Source: Salegentibacter sp. R32
GTDB lineage: Bacteria; Bacteroidota; Bacteroidia; Flavobacteriales; Flavobacteriaceae
NCBI RefSeq assembly: GCF_008692195.1
Contig: NZ_RXOM01000063.1
Coordinates: 14,909 to 78,908 of the forward strand
DNA: 64,000 bases
Direction of reading: 5' to 3'
The notes below the pieces were generated by a model. It saw only the letters and a list, made by a program, of their open reading frames with translations, searched no databases and was not told where the DNA came from. The position numbers were made by a program, and so were the translations under genes. Each line of letters starts with the position of its first letter. Position 1 is the stretch's first letter. This document shows positions 25,401 through 33,443 of the stretch, piece by piece.

Positions 25401-26883
25401 TAATAAACTAAAAAAAAGATACCTAGAATTAAAAAGGATATATAAAGAAGTAGATGCAAATAAAGCACTAGACCATTCAACTATTTCTACTTATGGTGTA
25501 GGAGCTCCATTGAAAGAATCTGCTTATTTAAATATGAACTTAGGAAGTTGGAAAAAAAGTATATTGAAATTTGATGATGATTATGTGGAAGGACACGGAC
25601 CTAAAGGTGGTAAAACAGAACATTCAAGAGCTTTTAAGGATACTGTAAAACAAAACCCCATTAAATTCTATGATTTTATTTTCAATTTTTTTGAAGATGA
25701 AAGGGTTTCTGTAGATTATCTGTCATCAGGAATTGATGGACTAATAGAAGGGGAATTTGACCCCAATAGAATAAAAATACTATATAAGAAATTGATAAAC
25801 CTAGATTTAGATACTCCTAACACTTTGTACACAATTTGGAAAACAGGATATTTAATACAGAATAAGTTAATAGATAAAGATATAATAAATTTTTTGAAAA
25901 TTAATGCTCTAAACCATTCAAATCCTGAGAAGCCATTAAATGAAAATGACCCTTTGCTTGATAGCTTAAATAGTGTTAGAGGTGCTGCTATTCAGAAAAT
26001 AATAGAGTGTTACGAACATACAGCGTTTTCAGAGTTAATTTTTGAAACTGTTGAAAAAGCTACTAATGACTCTCAAATGTCAGTTAAAGTAGCAATCCTT
26101 CAAGGTGTAGCTTATTTAAATAATTTAGACATAGAAAGGAGTTTTAAAATATTTATGAAATTAGTTGATGGAAATAATATTGAACTTTTAAAAAATTCAT
26201 TAACAGCTTCTCAATATTTTAATAATAAGTATCACAATAAAATGCACTCATATTTTAATGACCTAATGCTTCACAAAAACTTACACAAAAACTGTTATGT
26301 TATTGTTTGGAGTTGGATGAATGATAAAATTAATGATAAAAAGTTATATGATAGATTTATTAAAAAAAGTAAAGAAGCTAAACTTTGTGCTCTAGAGATG
26401 GCAGAAAAGAATCTTATGGGTAAAGATGGAAAGATAAACCCTAAAAGCTTATATATCTTAAATAGTTTCTTAAATCAAAAAGACAAAGAATTTGCAAGTA
26501 GATATTCAGGCTTAATTTTAAGAAAAGTAAATAATGGTAATTTTAAAAAGCTCTATTCTTTTTTAAATAAATACTCAAAAACTAATTTATGTAGAGAGGA
26601 ACCTAAATATTTTTTAGATTTATTGTTAGGATGTGTCAAAGATTATCCAAAAGAATGTTTAAAGTTAGTTGAAAATATTAATTTCAATAAAGTTCCTAGT
26701 CATAGTAGAGGGTATTATAATAATGAGCCAGTACAATTAATTTTGGCTATTTACTCTAAGTTAAACTTGGAATCTAAAAAAAACAAAAAATATATAAAAA
26801 AATCTCTTGATATTTTTGATGCTATGCTTACACATAGACATTTAAGAGCTTCTGCAAATAATGCAATTGAATTAACTCTATAG
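22444..26883 (+). CDS. Avs-like STAND NTPase with N-terminal Mrr-like nuclease
   Basis: The product has 1479 residues in three parts. (a) About 1-155: PD-(D/E)xK nuclease of the Mrr type, with Glu22, GDGGIDVLIGD (Asp51) and VIQCKFF (Gln66/Lys68). (b) About 185-560: STAND-type P-loop NTPase, with Walker A GEKGLGKS (241-248), Walker B LIVIIDQLDAL (about Asp312) and a sensor-like IISSRTFDL, then a winged-helix-like part. (c) About 600-1479: long helical-repeat region, a likely sensor. This is the architecture of Avs (AVAST) anti-phage proteins, closest in outline to Avs4. In those, binding a phage protein drives oligomerisation and DNA cleavage. It is a single gene on the strand opposite its island neighbours. 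Exact Avs class is uncertain. Confidence 0.8.
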   Translation: MNNDWFALIKTHNVSGARDRFETICGTLFKKIYHKKNVRLVKVNKGDGGIDVLIGDIGKEPIHVIQCKFFPDNFGDSQKRQIRESFKTAIESNEYEMNKWSLCVFCTLDLNENKWWVNWKSKMIKQYNLKDNFINLIDGDDLIDLLNEHNLYNSAFEKEDSIKIGEIHEKLTNDITLNQLEKSIKKASTFLLKVKNYFEKDPTSHIERTETKNIIHWVKNDLQQHTKNSEKNQKNILILEGEKGLGKSVILKDVYENLVNENYLILGIKADKYYAKTPKELENKLFLNEKITFSKIIEILNTYDKQLIVIIDQLDALSQTLSSSRENIQTYNRVINELTDEKDIRIIISSRTFDLKYDAELSIYKSSEYKNIKTSLLSKGDVQKTFNKFNVSCSVKKVIELLRTPNHLEIFCKLPNKNKINLNTLSSLKDLYDELWNSLVLNQKELQLDKVLYKIAVEMYEQQEIIIKKQFITNFNPELNYLLSNQLLTIEDNNIQFFHQTFYDYCFSRQFVENGNDIFTYLNQNQQNLEIRSIVKMVFEYLREYNHRKYIKYIKNILKSKKYRFHLKSLIISNLGFFDPTNEEKKLLETYILNKKKYEDVFVNSVFSEKWIEYLIENKVAEKYLFFEKNLFNSLFVLYKKQSFLKSNYFENFNYEKVIEEKRNTIWMIFRNNINKSPYQIITHLHNLPDFKDKNNFIERILYSLDNWEDERMLTYFENYLPFQEEPKGRDNFWYYKTMEKIFEYFPNYVFEKSKPIFISDFNKSEFWYSIEFPHEQEELIKKMYSLSSENTFNFLLSIYEEVINKNKQPQFYIEIDSPYYTCNKFYDGISSSTEGHIFIQEFLLKHLVSKKESKQYIINFYEKYKNSNSIHIVGLIILFFKEAIEDYINEIFELISIIHSKNGLNAYDNLFQLYIRQLIGSSYLYFSYIQKEKLTDILLSIKYPYDLRSWKYTDSDGNEKVNFSGYGKKLYLFLCLIPLEGINSNNKLKKRYLELKRIYKEVDANKALDHSTISTYGVGAPLKESAYLNMNLGSWKKSILKFDDDYVEGHGPKGGKTEHSRAFKDTVKQNPIKFYDFIFNFFEDERVSVDYLSSGIDGLIEGEFDPNRIKILYKKLINLDLDTPNTLYTIWKTGYLIQNKLIDKDIINFLKINALNHSNPEKPLNENDPLLDSLNSVRGAAIQKIIECYEHTAFSELIFETVEKATNDSQMSVKVAILQGVAYLNNLDIERSFKIFMKLVDGNNIELLKNSLTASQYFNNKYHNKMHSYFNDLMLHKNLHKNCYVIVWSWMNDKINDKKLYDRFIKKSKEAKLCALEMAEKNLMGKDGKINPKSLYILNSFLNQKDKEFASRYSGLILRKVNNGNFKKLYSFLNKYSKTNLCREEPKYFLDLLLGCVKDYPKECLKLVENINFNKVPSHSRGYYNNEPVQLILAIYSKLNLESKKNKKYIKKSLDIFDAMLTHRHLRASANNAIELTL

Positions 26884-26903
26884 ATTAAATAATTTTATTA
26901 AAA

Positions 26904-26927
26904 CCACCTCAAAATTAATTGAGGTGG
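26904..26927. terminator. Terminator between the Avs-like gene and DUF3871
   Basis: CCACCTCA (26904-26911) and TGAGGTGG (26920-26927) form a perfect 8-bp stem in the 50-bp convergent gap. The minus strand continues with TTTTAATAAAATT, so it works best for the DUF3871 gene, but it can serve both. Confidence 0.8.
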
Positions 26928-26933
26928 CATTCT

Positions 26934-27938
26934 TCAACTCAAAAACCAATGGTAATTTTCACTACCATTGAGAGCCTTAGTGAGTCCTCTTGAAAAATCA
27001 AAAGCATTCACATTCCTGTTCAGGAAAGTATCTATATAGCTGCTCTTATTAGCTTGGGTAAAAAGATTATATAATTTCCAGAGACTAATATCCCCTCTTT
27101 CATTTTTACAAAATGAATCATCATTATAATAATCTTTAGCTACAGTAGATAATTGCCCATCATTTAATAATAAATTAGGCACTAATTTTCTTTTCTTTTT
27201 AGGTAAATAGTTATACAGCCTAGCCCTTCCAATGAGTTGAGCAAATTGATGTTCTGTAAGGTCATAATTAGTTAAGTCTTCTAACTTAGCTAAGTCCTGA
27301 TGTGCATTATAGTTTTGAATCACCTCATCTATTTTAGCTAACATATTTGTATAACTATCTGCTTTAAGTTCTTCCACATAGCCATCACTTGATACACATA
27401 AATTACAGCATACCAAATTTGGATATCCAATAAAGAATTTAAACTTCTCATAGGTCTTCCTACTATATAAATTCTCTTGATTATATGCCCTGACTCCTCC
27501 TACAGTAAGAGATACCTTATTTCCATCTATTGTAGATAGTATAGAAGGTATCCTGATTATAAAAGCCATCCTTTCATAATATACAGTCCTTTCATTTTCT
27601 AGGAGTTCTTTAGCAGACTTATGAATTGCGGAAGGCACTCTACCTTTAATTTGGTGTGACACTCTTATTTCAGGTTTCTGAATAGTTTCCCTTTGAAAAG
27701 CTTTAGCTACACTTTCCTGTACTGCTTCAATAAACTCTTGATGAGCTATAGTCTTTTCATTGTCCTTACTGAATACTGGAATAATACAATCATTGCGCAG
27801 ATGGTTGATATTGGTTTTTATTGTATTTGCTTCCACAAAAGGACTTCTCCTGAATTCAGGTATATCCCTGTCAGAGTGATGGGTTGAATTAATCATCCTA
27901 GTGAATGCATTATTGTCAGTTACTTGTTGAAGTTCCAT
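26934..27938 (-). CDS. DUF3871-family mobile-element protein
   Basis: The product has 334 residues. It resembles DUF3871 proteins found beside replication genes of Bacteroidota elements: the HQIKGRVPSAIHKSAKELLENERTV-type block, FIIRIPSI, VGGVRAYN and a C-terminal HWFLS end. Its role is unknown. Proteins with this layout often assist element replication or recombination, which is inference from neighbours. Its start overlaps the end of the RecA-like ATPase gene by 23 bp, so the two are coupled. The gene is intact. Confidence 0.7.
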   Translation of the reverse strand: MELQQVTDNNAFTRMINSTHHSDRDIPEFRRSPFVEANTIKTNINHLRNDCIIPVFSKDNEKTIAHQEFIEAVQESVAKAFQRETIQKPEIRVSHQIKGRVPSAIHKSAKELLENERTVYYERMAFIIRIPSILSTIDGNKVSLTVGGVRAYNQENLYSRKTYEKFKFFIGYPNLVCCNLCVSSDGYVEELKADSYTNMLAKIDEVIQNYNAHQDLAKLEDLTNYDLTEHQFAQLIGRARLYNYLPKKKRKLVPNLLLNDGQLSTVAKDYYNDDSFCKNERGDISLWKLYNLFTQANKSSYIDTFLNRNVNAFDFSRGLTKALNGSENYHWFLS

Positions 27939-28782
27939 TTTGACTAAAGTTTTTAGGGTTTAATAAAATTTCTTGGGTTAGTAGCTCATCTTTTTGCTTT
28001 TTAAAATCATATTCCAAGAGCTCACGCCAAGGCTTATAATGAATATATAATTGCCTTAAAAGTTCAATATCTCTACAGTTCTTAATCTGGTTTCTAGCTT
28101 CTTCTAAATTAGTTCCACTATTACACCATTTTAAAATTTTTTTACCTGTAGCGGAGTTAATTATGAATTCAGGTTTACCCATAAATAGACCTGTCCTGTC
28201 TTTAGATGAAGTAGCATAATGTTTAATATCTACATCTAATACTATAGTAAATTCATAATCTACCCCATCTTTCTGTACAGCTTTTAAACCTACCTTTTCA
28301 GGAATGTGCTTACCATCTTTTTGATTCAACACATAATCTTGTTTAGTACGCATTGTAGCTATCAAGTGGGCATCACATTGCAGCATTTTGTTTACAAAGG
28401 CTTTTTGTAAGGGCATTACTTTAGACCAATTGGTAAAGCTATTTCCTGCTAAACTTGCGTGATAATCTATGAGGTAATCCCAGCAGTGTGAAATACTGTC
28501 TATAATAATTACCTTCATTTGTGCTTGTAGACAGACATCAATGGCTTTAATGTATTTGTCTGGGGTAAAAGGTGGTTCTAAAGTAAGTACATAATAGTTA
28601 CCTAAGTGAGCATATAAGTCTGCTGAACCATTTTCAGTATCTATGATAGCTACCTTAGATAAGTCATCTTTAGTTAGACCCTTAGCTAACAATAAACTGC
28701 TATAGGTTTTTCCTGAACCAGCAGCTCCTTGGAGAGCCAATTTAATTTTGGCTTTTTTGCGTTCTGATTTTCGTAATTGCAT
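27916..28782 (-). CDS. RecA/Sak4-like phage-type ATPase (AAA_24)
   Basis: The product has 288 residues. A RecA-like fold starts near the N-terminus with Walker A LQGAAGSGKT (about residues 17-26), AIIDTENGSADLY, and Walker B VIIIDSISHCW (about 95-105); LIATMRTKQDYVLN and FTIVLDVDIKHYA follow. Such proteins act in phage single-strand annealing or strand-exchange pathways and are encoded with an SSB or annealing partner. Here the partner could be DUF3871 or the 123-residue protein, which is inference. It is separated from the DUF3987 gene by a terminator-like hairpin. Confidence 0.8.
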   Translation of the reverse strand: MQLRKSERKKAKIKLALQGAAGSGKTYSSLLLAKGLTKDDLSKVAIIDTENGSADLYAHLGNYYVLTLEPPFTPDKYIKAIDVCLQAQMKVIIIDSISHCWDYLIDYHASLAGNSFTNWSKVMPLQKAFVNKMLQCDAHLIATMRTKQDYVLNQKDGKHIPEKVGLKAVQKDGVDYEFTIVLDVDIKHYATSSKDRTGLFMGKPEFIINSATGKKILKWCNSGTNLEEARNQIKNCRDIELLRQLYIHYKPWRELLEYDFKKQKDELLTQEILLNPKNFSQNGTSTSN

Positions 28783-28815
28783 AATATTTAAGTTTTAAAA
28801 TTGAACATAAAAAAA

Positions 28816-28840
28816 GCGAGAGCTCAACTTGAACTCTCGC
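28816..28840 (-). terminator. Terminator below the DUF3987 gene
   Basis: GCGAGAG (28816-28822) pairs with CTCTCGC (28834-28840). On the minus strand it is followed by seven T. Confidence 0.75.
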
Positions 28841-28850
28841 CTTCATAATT

Positions 28851-28881
28851 TGCAAACTTTGCTGAAGTTGCAATTTTTGCA
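28851..28881. repeat. Island TGCAAA palindromes, paired
   Basis: TGCAAACTTTGC (28851-28862) is followed by TTGCAATTTTTGCA (28868-28881), in the same intergenic gap as the hairpin at 28816. It belongs to the set at 20041, 21035 and 32017. Confidence 0.55.
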
Positions 28882-28883
28882 GT

Positions 28884-30227
28884 TTAGATTAGTTTTTCAT
28901 AACTTCCGTGATGAAGTTTTCTAATTGCCTTTTTCTTTATTAATTTTTTCAAAATGGAATCATAAGTCCTTTCTGGAATATTTATTTTTATTGCTTTTTC
29001 TAACCCATCTCTTCTTTTAAATTTTTTAGGTAAATCTGCCATTAATATCCTTTCTTGCATATCTAATTGGATGGACTTTTTATCGAATTTATCAAATACA
29101 CTTATTGAGTGGTCTATTAATACATCGACTACTTCTAAAACTAATTTTAATGTTTTATCTGAAGTTGTCAAAACCAATTCATTTTCGTTATCTAAAATCC
29201 TATTTCTATTCTCCAAAACTGTAAATATCATTATCATTCTAAAGGCAATCACTCCAAGTCTTCTAACTACCGGCACAAAGCCCCTTTTTCCTGTTTTCAT
29301 AATGGTATCATCAAAACTTTTCATTTTTAATTGAAATATCGTCCAATGAGAGGGTGACATTTTCACCTCGACCCTTTTGTACTCTTTGAGCTTATCATAA
29401 AGGCTTCCTATTTCTTTAGCTTTTTTGACGAACAATTCCTCAAATGAATTTACATTTCCATTAGGGCTTACATCTTTCCATCCTGAAACATCTTCAAAAT
29501 AATAATAAATAAATCTACTAAATAATCCATTTTCTTTAGATTCTACTAGAGGTCTAACTTGGTTTGGTGTTCCCGATAAAACTATTGAAAGCTTGGGGTT
29601 TTTAATTTCAAAAAATCTATCCTCAATAGCTCTGCTTATAGATACAGTCTCGTGGTGAAACCCTTTTCTTAATAAATCTGAAAAATTTCCCCAATCCTGC
29701 TTTAGCATATTGGATAATGAATCTGCTTCACTTTCTAAAATGATTAGACTTTCCTCACTCTCTTGAAGATGGGTATAAAATTTTGCGGAACTTGTATTTC
29801 CCGGAACTATTTTAATTTTAACTTTTGGTTTTTCTCCGTTTTCATTATTACTAGATTCTCTGAATGACTTTATTTTAATTCTACTTTCCTTAATTAGATT
29901 TTCGTGAATTGGCTCCACTAACTTTCTTGACCAATTCATAACACCTTTTCCTGATGCTGGTGGGGCAATAATGAAAATATATAAATTTGAATTATACATT
30001 CTCCTATCATAAAATCCTTCTACATTGGGTAAACAAGAACTGATAACCCCAATACTTGATAAAAAAACCACATCTCTTTCCCTTCCTTCAAAATTTTTAC
30101 AAATTTCATTTAATGGTTCTGGCAAGTTCTCATACACACTTTCCGAAATGCATCTTGAACTTTTGGTTAAAGCAAAGGCTGATGAACCCTCAGTCCTTGC
30201 TAATTCTTCTATATTTACTTTATTCAT
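28884..30227 (-). CDS. DUF3987 replication-type P-loop protein
   Basis: The product has 447 residues. It fits DUF3987, the helicase/primase-like ATPase module of Bacteroidota mobile elements. Features are FEGRERDVVFLSSIGVISS near the N-terminus, the P-loop-like IIAPPASGKGVMN (about residues 87-99), LIILESEADSL (Walker B-like, about 170), LSIVLSGTPNQV and a helical C-terminus with a winged-helix feel (ERTYDSILKKLIKKKAIRKL). No N-terminal primase domain is present. Start overlaps the end of the DUF5131 gene by 8 bp, so the pair is translationally coupled. It probably drives element replication. Confidence 0.75.
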   Translation of the reverse strand: MNKVNIEELARTEGSSAFALTKSSRCISESVYENLPEPLNEICKNFEGRERDVVFLSSIGVISSCLPNVEGFYDRRMYNSNLYIFIIAPPASGKGVMNWSRKLVEPIHENLIKESRIKIKSFRESSNNENGEKPKVKIKIVPGNTSSAKFYTHLQESEESLIILESEADSLSNMLKQDWGNFSDLLRKGFHHETVSISRAIEDRFFEIKNPKLSIVLSGTPNQVRPLVESKENGLFSRFIYYYFEDVSGWKDVSPNGNVNSFEELFVKKAKEIGSLYDKLKEYKRVEVKMSPSHWTIFQLKMKSFDDTIMKTGKRGFVPVVRRLGVIAFRMIMIFTVLENRNRILDNENELVLTTSDKTLKLVLEVVDVLIDHSISVFDKFDKKSIQLDMQERILMADLPKKFKRRDGLEKAIKINIPERTYDSILKKLIKKKAIRKLHHGSYEKLI

Positions 30228-31056
30228 TTTCTTTAAATCCTTTTAAATTATTAATAATTTTTTCTCCGTGGTTCAAAATAGGATACTCCCTTAGCTTATA
30301 TCTACTAGGAAAATTTTTACAATAATTTTGTCCGTGCCAATCCTTCAATTTCAATCCGTCATAATGATAATAGCTTCCAAACTGCTTAAAAAACACAGGA
30401 ATTCCATATCCCTTTAATTGAAATATTAATGAATCAAACCAACATAATTCAGACTTTCTAACTACAGCCTTTTTACCTGACTCTCCACCAATTATTCCCC
30501 ATTGAATTTTCTTTAATTCATCCTCGGTTAGATAAACTGCTTCAATTAGCGGTTCAAATGACACCCATCTAATTGAACAAGGTATATCTCCCAAAATATG
30601 AATTCTCTCGACTGATTTTTGGTCTTCAACAGTTACTCCTAACCAGACGTGACCATATTTTTCTTTACACCAATCTGTTGGTAGGTGGTCTTTAATTCTT
30701 TCAGGTCTTTTCGTTAGAATTAAATACGTATGATGTGGGGTTTTTCTAATCACCTCCCAAGCTTCATCTCTCCACTTATCTGCATCTTTATGGAAAAAAT
30801 CTGACATTGAACAGGTAAATATTTTTTGACCTATACTCATTCCTAGAGGCTTATTCATCTGGCTTTCTTGCTTAGCTACTATTTTTGCATCTATATTTTT
30901 GTTGGCATAACACCTAAAAATATAGCAATTCTTACAAGCTTTTGAGACCTTAGTGCAGCCTCTCCACGGATTCCAAGTAACATTCGTCCACGAAATACCA
31001 GATTGAACTGGTTTCTGAACTCTAGAAATGCTTCTTTCTTTTTTTAAAGCTTTCAT
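30220..31056 (-). CDS. DUF5131 (phage Gp37/Gp68-type, three-Cys) protein
   Basis: The product has 278 residues and opens with SGISWTNVTWNPWRGCTKVS and then ACKNCY, the three-Cys block of the phage Gp37/Gp68 family. CSMSDFFHKDAD, LILTKRPERI, WVSFEPLIE and WGIIGGESG (radical-SAM-like fold features) follow. In many elements this family sits beside TcmP, the three-Cys-motif partner. No TcmP is recognisable here; instead it overlaps DUF3987. Function is unknown, and nucleic-acid modification is a guess from the fold. No CxxxCxxC cluster of the canonical radical-SAM type is visible. Confidence 0.75.
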   Translation of the reverse strand: MKALKKERSISRVQKPVQSGISWTNVTWNPWRGCTKVSKACKNCYIFRCYANKNIDAKIVAKQESQMNKPLGMSIGQKIFTCSMSDFFHKDADKWRDEAWEVIRKTPHHTYLILTKRPERIKDHLPTDWCKEKYGHVWLGVTVEDQKSVERIHILGDIPCSIRWVSFEPLIEAVYLTEDELKKIQWGIIGGESGKKAVVRKSELCWFDSLIFQLKGYGIPVFFKQFGSYYHYDGLKLKDWHGQNYCKNFPSRYKLREYPILNHGEKIINNLKGFKENE

Positions 31057-31179
31057 ATTTTTTACTTTTTAATTTAAACGGAAATTATTCCCATTTTTCT
31101 GCCTACAAATTTACGGGTTAAGTATTTTGAAGTTTGAGACAGAAAAAGTCAAAAAATCTTAGCTTTTTGTTTCAAATAG

Positions 31180-31992
31180 CTATTTATAAAGGGAAGGAGG
31201 TCGGGAGATATAATGTTTTAAGGCTTTTACATCAACATCATTAATACAATCCTGTAAGTCTTCAAATATTAAAATTTCAGGATTTTTTTTATTTAATGGA
31301 ATTTGAAAGAGATTGAAAAACACTCCAATTAATTTTAAAGAATTTGATTCGTTTATCTCTAAATTACGTTGAGTAAATTCAAACAAAGCTTTGATATAAT
31401 CCACTTTTACTTTTTCATCAAATTTACTTGGAATAACTTTTTTTGTTAGCATAAGCAGTTCTTCGCTACGCTGTTCAAAATTAGAAGCATTTAATTCAAA
31501 TTGAATACATAAGCTTTTTAGAATATCATTAACCAACAACCCATTATCAATAGAAATTGTTTTACTATTAAAAGGCGTAAAAGAAATCTTAGGAAGGTTT
31601 AAATTGTTTTTAGTGAAAATATACTTTTTCAAAACCTTGAGAAGCTTTTCCATATCCTTAGCTTCTGTATTAAATTCTGCTAATACTGCATCTTCTTCTA
31701 TTGCAAAACTATCTTTAAATTTTGACTGTAATGCTAATCCAAATATTATTAATTCGTTTTGAAAAGCTTCTAAATTAAATTCTCTTAGTAACAATCTTAA
31801 CTTTGAATAAATACTAGGAGGTAGTTTAAAGTGAGAATAATTCCGTAAGAAAAAAGAATACAATGGATACAACAATTCATTGACTTGAAAATCTTTATCA
31901 AGACTTAAAACTTCTATATCTGGATCAGAATTTATCTGAAATTCTCCATCTACAAAATCATTCCAATGATAAATAGTTTCCATTGTATTCAA
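31180..31992 (-). CDS. Hypothetical island protein next to the integrase
   Basis: A 270-residue soluble, mostly helical protein with no family I recognise. It is rich in Leu, Glu and Lys; blocks include YPLYSFFLRNYSHFKLPPSIYSK and VKALKHYISRPPS at the end. An ATG two codons downstream could also start it. It lies between the integrase and the DUF5131 gene, with a TGCAAA-type palindrome in its leader (32017-32037). That position would suit an excisionase, RteC-like or accessory factor, but nothing in the sequence proves it. Confidence 0.5.
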   Translation of the reverse strand: MNTMETIYHWNDFVDGEFQINSDPDIEVLSLDKDFQVNELLYPLYSFFLRNYSHFKLPPSIYSKLRLLLREFNLEAFQNELIIFGLALQSKFKDSFAIEEDAVLAEFNTEAKDMEKLLKVLKKYIFTKNNLNLPKISFTPFNSKTISIDNGLLVNDILKSLCIQFELNASNFEQRSEELLMLTKKVIPSKFDEKVKVDYIKALFEFTQRNLEINESNSLKLIGVFFNLFQIPLNKKNPEILIFEDLQDCINDVDVKALKHYISRPPSLYK

Positions 31993-32016
31993 TTTCCTTA
32001 CAAGAAAAACAATTTA

Positions 32017-32037
32017 TGCAAAATTTGCAAAACTTGC
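32017..32037. repeat. Island palindrome TGCAAAATTTGCA with extra half-site
   Basis: TGCAAAATTTGCA (32017-32029) continues as AAACTTGC. It lies in the short gap between the integrase stop and the start of the gene at 31992. Confidence 0.55.
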
Positions 32038-32040
32038 TTA

Positions 32041-33237
32041 TCACTTCCCTAGCTTTTTATTTAATTTAAAGATATGCTCACTCACTTTCTTCTGTACTAT
32101 TTTCCCATAGTGAGATTCTGTAATTTTAATACTACTATGCCCCAACAGTTCTGATACTATTTCCATAGGGACATCATTATAAAGCAATACAGTTGAAGCA
32201 AAGGTTTTTCTAGCCATATGATGAGTAAGGTTCTTATCTATACCCACTATAGCTGCTATTTCTTTTAAATAGGAATTAAACCTTTGATTACTTACTATAG
32301 GTAGCAGAGTCTTCCTGTTTTCCCCTGAGTATTTATACATAATTTGCTTGGCTTGTGGGAGTAAAGGAACTGAAATTAGTTTATCTGTTTTATCCCTAGT
32401 CATTTGAATCCATAACATACCATCAAACCCCTTAGTAATATGGGTTTTACTAAGCTTAGCCATCTCTTTGTATGCTAATCCCGTGTAACAACAGAAAACA
32501 AAACAGTCCCTAGTTTTATTAAGTCTATCCTGCTCAATAGGCATAGTTTCCAAAAGCCTTAGCTCTTTTTGATTTAGATAGATAACTTTTTTTGAAACAC
32601 GCTTAGGTTTGTGGGCATAAAATGGATTCCTATTTATCAATTGTTCACCTATAGCTGTTCTAATGACACTCTTAAACCTTTGCAAGGCCTTGTTAGCTGT
32701 AATTTGCTTATGGTTCTTTTCTGTTTTTAGGTAATATTCAAATTCTTCAATAAAGCTCATATTTAGCTCTCTCAATAAGTAGTCAGTTTTACCATATTTC
32801 CATTTTACAAATTGTTTTAAGTCATTAGAAATATAATAGAATTTATTCCAAGTAGATTGTTTAATTTCTTTGCCAATCAGTTTTTGTTTTTTACTAAGTA
32901 TTTTATCATAGTATTCTATAATACCATAGTTAGTCCGGATTGTTTCCCCTTTAAATTCTTTATAAATATCTTCAGTAGTGAATGGATTTCCTGACACTTT
33001 TAGTTTTAAATAAGCAGCTCTTATTTCAGACTCAAGAAGCTCTAGCTGATTATTTATTTGAACTTCATTTGTTACTTGGGTATTTGCATCCCAATTTTCA
33101 GGCTCAATAAATAAACCAGTTGAAAATTGTTTTCTTTTTTTATTATAGGTAATTCTACATATTATAGGGCATTGCTTTCTTTTATTAATCCTAGCTTTCT
33201 GTAGATAGAATAGGATTAAGATTCTTTGCTCATACAT
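32041..33237 (-). CDS. int: Tyrosine recombinase (island integrase, IntDOT-like)
   Basis: The product has 398 residues. It has an N-terminal Arm-binding domain (about 1-95), a SAM-like core-binding domain (about 110-210) and a catalytic domain. The catalytic set is visible: HMARKTFAS (HxxR, about residue 340), LLGHSSI and the nucleophile Tyr in ESHYGK. The first catalytic Arg (usual TGLR) is not obvious: the segment reads CYTGLAYKEM, as in Bacteroidota IntDOT-type enzymes. The gene adjoins the tRNA-Asn attachment site, and its leader contains GTATACC repeats. It should catalyse island integration and excision. Confidence 0.92.
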   Translation of the reverse strand: MYEQRILILFYLQKARINKRKQCPIICRITYNKKRKQFSTGLFIEPENWDANTQVTNEVQINNQLELLESEIRAAYLKLKVSGNPFTTEDIYKEFKGETIRTNYGIIEYYDKILSKKQKLIGKEIKQSTWNKFYYISNDLKQFVKWKYGKTDYLLRELNMSFIEEFEYYLKTEKNHKQITANKALQRFKSVIRTAIGEQLINRNPFYAHKPKRVSKKVIYLNQKELRLLETMPIEQDRLNKTRDCFVFCCYTGLAYKEMAKLSKTHITKGFDGMLWIQMTRDKTDKLISVPLLPQAKQIMYKYSGENRKTLLPIVSNQRFNSYLKEIAAIVGIDKNLTHHMARKTFASTVLLYNDVPMEIVSELLGHSSIKITESHYGKIVQKKVSEHIFKLNKKLGK

Positions 33238-33290
33238 AATGAATGATTTTCAAAAAAGAGGTAATTGCTTGTCTGGACTGGTTTAAAGTG

Positions 33291-33334
33291 GTATACCTGA
33301 AAATAAAAATGGTATACCTGAATGTATACCTGAA
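33291..33334. repeat. GTATACCTGA repeats by attR (possible integrase arm sites)
   Basis: GTATACCTGAA occurs three times as a direct repeat (33291, 33312, 33324; spacings 21 and 12 bp). It lies between the integrase start and the tRNA. One related GTATACT lies at 16884 near attL. The position fits arm-type binding sites or an integrase operator. Confidence 0.6.
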
Positions 33335-33443
33335 TTTGATTTTTATGTAGTATTAATTTGAGACGACTTATTTGCCCAACATCTATGAATTACAAATAAA
33401 AAACTGAAAATCAATAAGTTAAATTATTTTTTAACCCATAAAA

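Noticed and set aside
16940-33237. Complete prophage
   Set aside because: No capsid, portal, terminase, tail or lysis gene was recognised.
33291-33334. CRISPR-like array
   Set aside because: Only three 11-bp repeats with uneven short spacings; no cas genes in the window.
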